Positions 59,274-64,000 of a stretch of DNA of 64,000 nucleotides are shown piece by piece; the first letter of the stretch is position 1, and the number at the start of each line of letters is the position of its first letter. This DNA is from Microbacterium oleivorans (GTDB lineage: Bacteria; Actinomycetota; Actinomycetes; Actinomycetales; Microbacteriaceae), in contig NZ_JAMBOV010000002.1 of the NCBI RefSeq assembly GCF_023715745.1, positions 248,001 to 312,000 on the forward strand, written 5' to 3'. Below the pieces are notes generated by a model. The model was not told where the DNA came from. It searched no databases and saw only the letters and a program-made list of their open reading frames with translations. A program made the translations under genes and the position numbers.

Positions 59274-59729
59274 TCAGATCGACGGCGACGGCGGTTCGCT
59301 CACCCGCGTGGGTGCTCCCGTTCCGCGCTGCTGCTCGAGCAGGTCGCGGATCTGGACGAGCAGCTCGGCCTCGGTCGGGAGCTTCGCCTCTTCCTCGACC
59401 ACGCCGGCCTTGGCGGCCTGACGCTCCTTCCACTTGTTCATCGGGACGACGAACACCAGGTAGACGACGATCGCCACGGCGAAGAAGCTGATGATGGCGG
59501 TGAGCAGGCCACCGAGCGGGAAGACGACCGGATCGCCGTGAAGACCGGTGAAGCTGGGCCCCACCTTGTCGGAGTTCGGGTCCGGCTTGTAGAAGAGCTC
59601 GATCAGCGGGTTGATGATGCTGTTGACGATGGCCGTCACGAGAGCAGTGAACGCCGTGCCTATGACGACAGCGACCGCCAACTCGATGACGTTGCCGCGC
59701 ATGATGAAGTCTTTGAAGCCCTGGATCAT
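59274..59729 (-). CDS. mscL: Large-conductance mechanosensitive channel MscL
   Basis: 151 residues. MIQGFKDFIMRGNVIELAVA, then VVIGTAFTALVTAIVNSIIN, is the N-terminal amphipathic helix and first membrane helix; GGLLTAIISFFAVAIVVYLV is the second. A cytoplasmic helix rich in charge (VEEEAKLPTEAELLVQIRDL) closes the channel from inside. GGAGGGAGGA before the ATG is a strong ribosome binding site. It opens under osmotic downshock. Confidence 0.96.
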   Translation of the reverse strand: MIQGFKDFIMRGNVIELAVAVVIGTAFTALVTAIVNSIINPLIELFYKPDPNSDKVGPSFTGLHGDPVVFPLGGLLTAIISFFAVAIVVYLVFVVPMNKWKERQAAKAGVVEEEAKLPTEAELLVQIRDLLEQQRGTGAPTRVSEPPSPSI

Positions 59730-59761
59730 GGCTGTCCTCCCTCCGCCGGCACGGAGCCGGG

Positions 59762-60034
59762 CTACGAACCCGCGGGAGCGGGCGAAGCGGATGCTTCGGA
59801 TTTCTTCGATGATGTCGAAGAACCCGAGCCCTCGCCAGAGGACGCGGGGGAGCTGGTGCTGCGCGAATCGGTGCGGTAGAAGCCCGAGCCGTTGAAGGTG
59901 ACGCCGATCGAGCCGTACTGCTTGCGGACGAGCCCGCCGCACTCGGGGCATTCGGTGAGGGCGGCGTCGGAGAACGACTGGACGGCGTCGAAGCGGTGTC
60001 CGCACGCGGTGCAGGCATAGGCGTAGGTGGGCAT
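59762..60034 (-). CDS. FmdB-family zinc ribbon protein
   Basis: 90 residues. PTYAYACTACGHRFD and ALTECPECGGLVRKQYG hold the two CxxC pairs of the FmdB regulatory/zinc ribbon, followed by VTFNGSGFYRTDSR and a Ser-rich low-complexity tail (SSPASSGEGSGSSTSSKKSE). It lies between mscL and the 5-formyl-THF cyclo-ligase gene, a common actinobacterial order. Function not established. Confidence 0.9.
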   Translation of the reverse strand: MPTYAYACTACGHRFDAVQSFSDAALTECPECGGLVRKQYGSIGVTFNGSGFYRTDSRSTSSPASSGEGSGSSTSSKKSEASASPAPAGS

Positions 60035-60048
60035 GAGACCTCGGTGGT

Positions 60049-60639
60049 TCAGCGGAGGGGGAGACGGACGGTGCGGGTGGGGGTGACGACGCCCGAGACG
60101 GGCTGGTCGTGGAGCTCGCGGGGGACCTCGTCGACCAGCTCGGAGTCGAAGATGACGGCATAGACCGGCGGGCACTTCTCCATCGACCCGATGGTCTTGT
60201 CGAAGTAGCCGCGACCCCAGCCCAGCCGCATCCCGCTCCGGTCGACGGCGGCAGCGGGGATGACGAGCAGGTCGACGTCGTTGACGGCGACGGGGCTGAG
60301 CAGTTCGCCCACGGGTTCGGGCAGACCGAACATCCCCTCGGCGATGTCGCCCTCGCGCTCGGCGACGGCCCAGTCGAGCAGGCCGTCCGCCCGGGTCACG
60401 GGCAGGAGGACGCGGATGCCGCGGCCCACGGCAGCGGCGATGAACTCGCGCGTGCCGGGCTCCGTGGTGGTCGAGAGGAAGCAGGACATCGACCGGACGC
60501 CGTGTTCGGCGACCAGAGCGTCGAGCTGCGCCCGGATGCCTGCGGCGGCCTCATCGAGAGCGCCGGCCGAGCGCTGCTGTCGGCGTTCGCGGAGTTCGGC
60601 GCGCAGGGCACGCTTCTCGGTGTCCACGGGGCCGGTCAT
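60049..60639 (-). CDS. 5-formyltetrahydrofolate cyclo-ligase
   Basis: 196 residues. KRALRAELRERRQQRS is the N-terminal substrate-binding helix, and the ATP-binding end LLVIPAAAVDRSGMRLGWGR then GYFDKTI is the family signature (GxRLGxGxGYYD). It converts 5-formyl-THF to 5,10-methenyl-THF with ATP. TAGAAT at 60646-60651 lies six bases before the ATG, so the mRNA is probably leaderless. It is divergent from galU. Confidence 0.94.
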   Translation of the reverse strand: MTGPVDTEKRALRAELRERRQQRSAGALDEAAAGIRAQLDALVAEHGVRSMSCFLSTTTEPGTREFIAAAVGRGIRVLLPVTRADGLLDWAVAEREGDIAEGMFGLPEPVGELLSPVAVNDVDLLVIPAAAVDRSGMRLGWGRGYFDKTIGSMEKCPPVYAVIFDSELVDEVPRELHDQPVSGVVTPTRTVRLPLR

Positions 60640-60716
60640 GGTCCGATTCTAAAGGGACACGCCCACCGTCCCGCCGTGTCGTAGACAGGACACGAGTGAT
60701 CTGTATGGTGAGGGTC

Positions 60717-61595
60717 ATGTCTTCCGAGCGCATCAAAGCCGTCATCCCTGCCGCGGGCCTGGGCACCCGCTTCCTGCCCGCCACGAAAGCCATGCCGAAG
60801 GAGATGCTGCCGGTCGTCGACAAGCCCGCGATCCAGTACGTGGTCGAAGAGGCCGTCTCCGCCGGGATCGACGATGTGCTCATCATCCTCGGGCGCAACA
60901 AGAACAACATCTCGAATCACTTCGACTCCGTCCCCGAGCTCGAGTCCAACCTCTCCAAGAAGGGCGACCACGAGAAGCTCAAGCGGGTGCAGGACTCGTC
61001 GGTCATGGCCGACATCCACTTCGTCCGTCAGGGCGAGCCGAAGGGCCTCGGTCACGCGGTGCTGCGTGCCCGCTCGCACGTCGGCGACAGCACCTTCGCC
61101 GTGCTGCTCGGCGACGACCTCATCGATGCGCGCGACGTGCTCCTCGAGAAGATGCTCGAGCAGAACAAGAAGACCGGCCTGACCGTCATCGCGCTCATGG
61201 AGGTCTCGCCCGACCAGATCCACATGTACGGCGCGGCCGCCGTCGAGGAGACCGGGGAGCCCGACGTCGTCAAGGTCACGGGCCTGGTCGAGAAGCCGAA
61301 GAAGGAGGACGCACCCTCCAACTACGCCATCATCGGTCGCTACGTCCTGACGCCCGGCGTCTTCGAAGTGCTCGAGCGCACCGAGCCGGGCAAGGGTGGC
61401 GAGATTCAGCTGACCGACGCGCTCGAGGAGCTCGCCTCGACTGAGGGCGTCCTCGGCGTCGTCTTCCGCGGTCGCCGGTACGACACGGGTGACCGCGCCG
61501 ACTACATCAAGGCGATCGTGCAGCTCGCGGTCGATCGCGAGGACCTGGGCGCCGAGCTCCGGCCCTGGATCAAGGACTTCGCATCGGGTCTGTGA
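60717..61595 (+). CDS. galU: UTP-glucose-1-phosphate uridylyltransferase GalU
   Basis: 292 residues. The nucleotide-binding signature reads VIPAAGLGTRFLPATKAMPK, then EMLPVVDKPAIQYVVEEAV. AVLLGDDLIDARDVLLEKML and VTGLVEKPKKEDAPSNYAII are further GalU motifs. It makes UDP-glucose from UTP and glucose-1-phosphate for cell-envelope polysaccharides. TATGGT at 60704-60709 lies seven bases before the ATG chosen. It is followed by a rimJ-like gene; the moeA/glp gene usual between them in related genera is absent. Confidence 0.96.
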   Translation: MSSERIKAVIPAAGLGTRFLPATKAMPKEMLPVVDKPAIQYVVEEAVSAGIDDVLIILGRNKNNISNHFDSVPELESNLSKKGDHEKLKRVQDSSVMADIHFVRQGEPKGLGHAVLRARSHVGDSTFAVLLGDDLIDARDVLLEKMLEQNKKTGLTVIALMEVSPDQIHMYGAAAVEETGEPDVVKVTGLVEKPKKEDAPSNYAIIGRYVLTPGVFEVLERTEPGKGGEIQLTDALEELASTEGVLGVVFRGRRYDTGDRADYIKAIVQLAVDREDLGAELRPWIKDFASGL

Positions 61596-61611
61596 ACCCG
61601 ACGCGTCACTG

Positions 61612-62238
61612 ATGGGCATGGACGGCCCGGTCGTGCGCGCGCACGGCCCGATATCGATCCGGCTCGTGCGCCCGCGTGACGCGAAGACCCTGCAGACCGA
61701 ACTGGTGCAGAACCGGTCGTGGCTCAGGCAGTGGGAGGCCACGAGCCCGGACGGCCCGATCTCCCTCGACATGCGCAGCGGGGTGCGCCGGTTGCTGCAG
61801 CAGTACCGCGACGGCACCGGTGTGCCTTTCGTCATGGAGTACGACGGCGAGATCGCCGGCCAGCTGAACGTCTGGGGCATCGCCCGCGGGTCGCTGTCTT
61901 CGGCGACGATCGGGTATTGGGTGAGCGAGCGCTTCGCCGGGAAGGGAATCACGCCGACCTCGGTTGCGCTCGCAACGGACGTCTGCTTCGAGGACCTGCG
62001 TCTGCATCGGATGGAGATCTGCATCAGGCCCGAGAACACGAAGAGCCTTCGGGTCGTGCAGAAGCTGGGCTTCCGCTACGAGGGGCTGCGGCGCCGCTAC
62101 ATCCATATCGACGGCGACTGGCGGGACCACTACGCGTTCGCGCTCGTGCGCGAGGAGGTCCGCGAGGGGGTCCTGAACCGGTGGTTGGCCGGGCGGGCGC
62201 CGCAGGACGCGGCATCCATCCCTCCCTCCGACCATTAA
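61612..62238 (+). CDS. GNAT-family N-acetyltransferase (RimJ-like)
   Basis: 208 residues. ISIRLVRPRDAKTLQTELVQ at the start, SSATIGYWVSERFAGKGITP with the acetyl-CoA loop, and LHRMEICIRPENTKSLRVVQ, then KLGFRYEGLRRRYIHIDGDW are the RimJ/RimL pattern. It acetylates an N-terminal or small-molecule amino group. The position after galU matches the galU-moeA-rimJ order of other actinobacteria. The start (ATG 61612, MGM) is probable; no strong ribosome binding site. Confidence 0.9.
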   Translation: MGMDGPVVRAHGPISIRLVRPRDAKTLQTELVQNRSWLRQWEATSPDGPISLDMRSGVRRLLQQYRDGTGVPFVMEYDGEIAGQLNVWGIARGSLSSATIGYWVSERFAGKGITPTSVALATDVCFEDLRLHRMEICIRPENTKSLRVVQKLGFRYEGLRRRYIHIDGDWRDHYAFALVREEVREGVLNRWLAGRAPQDAASIPPSDH

Positions 62239-62310
62239 CCCTCAACCAGAAGTTCAGACACGCCCAGCGGATGCCGGGTCGTGGCGCTCCGGCGACATAC
62301 GGTGAGCGGC

Positions 62311-63306
62311 ATGGGTGAGCAGGTGATGGGTGGCGGGGTGATCGTCCTCGTCGCTGTCCTCTTGTGGCTGGTGTACCTCCTGCCGTCGTGGCACGGCCGT
62401 CATCAGTATCAGGCGGCTGAGCGCAACGCCGTGCGCCTGAACCAGGCCCTCCGGGTGCTCGCCGAGACGAGCGAGACACCCGGCGAGGTCCGTCTCGAGC
62501 TGAACGCCCGCACCGCCCTCGCGCAGCAGCGCCTGGCCCGTCGCGTCCAGGCCGAGCAGGAGAGCGTCGGCCTCGAAGCCGCGCGCGCCGAGCTCGCCGC
62601 GGCCAAGGCGCAGGCCGCCCTCGACCGTGAGCTCGCCAAGGCCGAGCGGCGTCGCGCGATCGCCGACGCGGGAGCTGCCCGCGAGAAGGCGCGAGCGGAT
62701 GCCGCGATCGCTCGGGAGCGTGCCGTCGCGGAGGCCGCCGCCGCCCGTGCCCTGCCCGCCGCCCGTCGTGCCCGCGCCCGTCGGCGGGTGCGACTGACCG
62801 CCTCAATCGCGGGCGCTGCGGCTGTCGTCGTCGCCGGTGTCGGCGGCTACCTCGGCGCGATCGGCGCCGGCTGGACCGTGCTCGCCGTCGCTGTCACGAC
62901 GGTCGTCGCGAGCCTCCTCGTCCTCGTCCGCATGAACACCGTCGCGCGACGAGCGGCATCCCGCGTGGTACCCGCTGCCGTCGTGCGCGAGGCGGGATCC
63001 GTGCAGGACGTCGCTCTCGAGTCGGATCGCGCGGAATGGACCCCCCGCACGCTGCCGCGTCCGCTCACGGCATCCGCCGGCTCACGCGCGGCCGCCGTGC
63101 TCGACGCATCCGAGGCGCGCGAAGCGCTGCGTCACGCGGCCGTCGAAGAGGCCCTGCGCGAGCGCGCGGCGCAGGCCGCGCCGCCGTCCATCGACACCGC
63201 CCGCCGTACCCGTGCGGCAGAGGTCGCCTACGCCGGACCCGCCGACGATGAGCGCATCGAGGCACATGTGCGGGAGCTGCTCGCACGCCGCGCATCGGGG
63301 CAGTGA
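62311..63306 (+). CDS. SepX/GlpR-like actinobacterial membrane protein
   Basis: 331 residues. An N-terminal helix (GGVIVLVAVLLWLVYLLPSW) is followed by HGRHQYQAAERNAVRLNQAL, then a long Ala/Arg/Glu coiled coil (residues 70-150), two more helices (LTASIAGAAAVVVAGVGGYL and VLAVAVTTVVASLLVLVRM) and a disordered tail. This layout and position after galU and rimJ match Rv0996 and the divisome proteins SepX (Streptomyces) and GlpR (Corynebacterium); that assignment is inference from synteny and layout. TACGGT (62298-62303) lies seven bases before the ATG. An in-frame GTG at 62281 is an alternative start. Confidence 0.7.
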   Translation: MGEQVMGGGVIVLVAVLLWLVYLLPSWHGRHQYQAAERNAVRLNQALRVLAETSETPGEVRLELNARTALAQQRLARRVQAEQESVGLEAARAELAAAKAQAALDRELAKAERRRAIADAGAAREKARADAAIARERAVAEAAAARALPAARRARARRRVRLTASIAGAAAVVVAGVGGYLGAIGAGWTVLAVAVTTVVASLLVLVRMNTVARRAASRVVPAAVVREAGSVQDVALESDRAEWTPRTLPRPLTASAGSRAAAVLDASEAREALRHAAVEEALRERAAQAAPPSIDTARRTRAAEVAYAGPADDERIEAHVRELLARRASGQ

Positions 63307-63320
63307 GAGCCCGCCTCGCG

Positions 63321-63350
63321 TTCGAGCGGCCGTGTCGGTCGTGGTAATGT
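63321..63350 (+). promoter_or_regulatory. Promoter of the tRNA-Ala gene
   Basis: TTCGAG at 63321-63326 and TAATGT at 63345-63350, 18 bases apart, ending ten bases before the mature tRNA 5' end. Confidence 0.5.
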
Positions 63351-63360
63351 TGAGGCTTCC

Positions 63361-63436
63361 GGGCCTGTGGCGCAGTTGGTAGCGCGCTTCGTTCGCAATG
63401 AAGAGGTCAGGGGTTCGAATCCCCTCAGGTCCACCA
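63361..63436 (+). tRNA. tRNA-Ala (anticodon CGC)
   Basis: A complete 76-base cloverleaf with CCA encoded. Acceptor arm GGGCCTG pairs with CAGGTCC and contains the G3-U70 wobble pair that identifies alanine tRNAs. The anticodon stem CTTCG/TGAAG encloses loop TTCGCAA, anticodon CGC, reading GCG. The T arm has GGTTCGAATCC. Followed by a strong terminator. Confidence 0.97.
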
Positions 63437-63441
63437 CGAAA

Positions 63442-63470
63442 GGCCCCCGTTCGCGGGGGTCTTTTCTTCT
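63442..63470. terminator. Intrinsic terminator after tRNA-Ala
   Basis: GGCCCCCG-TTCG-CGGGGGTC stem with a UUCG tetraloop, then TTTTCTTCT. It ends the tRNA transcript and may also act on the convergent lipoprotein gene, whose stop is at 63472. Confidence 0.9.
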
Positions 63471-63471
63471 G

Positions 63472-63933
63472 TCAGAGCCCACCCTTCTCGTTGACGACGG
63501 TGTCGACGAGGTCGGGGGTGAAGGCGTCCACAACCGATTCGCCGTAGCCGACTTCCTGGTCGTCACCGCGCACCGTGCAGTCGCCGTACAGCGGACCGTT
63601 CTCGTTCTCGCCCTCCATCACGACCCACCACGCACCGCCCCGGGTGAGGAACGCGTACGTCTCGCCGGTCAGGGTGGAGTCGACGTCTGCGCGGTCGTGC
63701 GCGGCCACGCATTCGGTGATGGCATCGGCGCTGCTCATCGTCGGTGCGGCGTATGCGTCGTCGGCGACGGCGCCCGCGTCGGGCGCCGGGCTCGCTGCGG
63801 GTGTCGGCGACGCGGTGACCGTTTCGGTGACAGTGACCGTCGTGGTGGGCGCGGGTCGCGCTTGCGGCGTGCAGCCGGCGAGCACGAGCGAGGCTGCGCA
63901 GGCAGCAGACAGGGCGATGGCGGTGTTCTTCAT
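63472..63933 (-). CDS. Secreted lipoprotein of unknown function
   Basis: 153 residues. Lipoprotein signal peptide (MKNTAIALSAACAASLVLAG) with lipobox LAGC, then a Thr/Pro/Ala-rich linker (TTTVTVTETVTASPTPAAS) and a small domain (SADAITECVAAHDRADVDST, TYAFLTRGGAWWVVMEGENE, then GDCTVRGDD) with two cysteines that may form a disulfide. GGGGGAGAA lies just before the ATG. No family recognised. Confidence 0.85.
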   Translation of the reverse strand: MKNTAIALSAACAASLVLAGCTPQARPAPTTTVTVTETVTASPTPAASPAPDAGAVADDAYAAPTMSSADAITECVAAHDRADVDSTLTGETYAFLTRGGAWWVVMEGENENGPLYGDCTVRGDDQEVGYGESVVDAFTPDLVDTVVNEKGGL

Positions 63934-64000
63934 TTCTCCCCCTCGAGCGACGGACGTGATGCGTCGTCGATGCCACTATCGCCGACGCATCCGCCCTGCG

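Noticed and set aside
1..64000. Insertion sequences, integrases, prophage, CRISPR arrays or attachment sites
   Set aside because: None seen. The tRNA-Ala at 63361 is not followed by an integrase gene or a duplicated tRNA end within the window.

Overview
The window is about 70% GC, almost entirely coding, with short intergenic gaps (no gene-free stretch over 300 bases), many GTG starts and 4-base ATGA/GTGA overlaps. Gene content (Lsr2, an Rv0996/SepX-like membrane protein beside galU and rimJ, actinobacterial regulators) and protein style point to an actinobacterium of the Microbacteriaceae, most like Microbacterium; the genus is inferred. At least twenty genes lack a Shine-Dalgarno and instead have a TANNNT-like -10 box ending 6-7 bases before the start codon, so leaderless mRNAs are common. 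The hexamer GGATGC/GCATCC is clearly over-represented.

Layout. 1-9.8 kb: partial alpha/beta hydrolase with an XRE regulator, a DUF2000/AraC pair, small membrane proteins, a TetR-controlled GH30 glycosidase, DUF1266, rhodanese, a LysE exporter, aldo/keto reductase, a small monooxygenase and a MOSC protein. 9.8-24 kb: a catabolic locus with a six-gene minus-strand operon (flavin monooxygenase, RidA, DUF1028, M20 amidohydrolase, aldehyde dehydrogenase, copper amine oxidase), a divergent LysR, a YtcJ-like amidohydrolase, a NitT/TauT-type ABC importer and a GMC oxidoreductase. The same 21-base dyad (TGCATCW-N7-WGATGYA) lies in both divergent promoter regions, so the LysR protein probably controls the whole locus as an amine/amide uptake and oxidation regulon. 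24-27.4 kb: an SGNH acyltransferase, then an Erm-type 23S rRNA methyltransferase preceded by a 21-codon leader peptide and hairpins that can hide its ribosome binding site.

27.4-38.6 kb: Dabb protein, old-yellow-enzyme reductase, S51-like peptidase, a heterodimeric ABC exporter with one degenerate ATP site, a single-domain response regulator divergent from a sensor kinase, three coupled membrane-anchored proteins of unknown function and a polytopic membrane protein. 38.7-44.4 kb: a complete tripartite tricarboxylate transporter (TctCBA) divergent from a CitA/CitB-like two-component system. 44.4-52.5 kb: a DHFR-like reductase and TetR gene sharing twin palindromic operators, SRPBCC, a ParA/MinD-like ATPase with a long acidic proline-rich segment, small proteins, a LysG/ArgP-LysE pair, Lsr2 and a GAF-LuxR regulator.

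52.6-64 kb: DUF485/ActP acetate symporter, an Ogt-like protein with PAHR in place of PCHR, a 1238-residue helicase-like protein whose Walker A lysine and Walker B acidic pair are both lost, a 58-codon ORF, MscL, FmdB, 5-formyl-THF cyclo-ligase, galU, rimJ-like GNAT, a SepX/GlpR-like membrane protein, tRNA-Ala(CGC) with a terminator, and a lipoprotein. The most unusual items are the LysR-linked amine catabolic locus, the motif-degenerate helicase, the alkyltransferase-like protein and the erm leader. All functions are read from the sequence and family knowledge; no database search was run.
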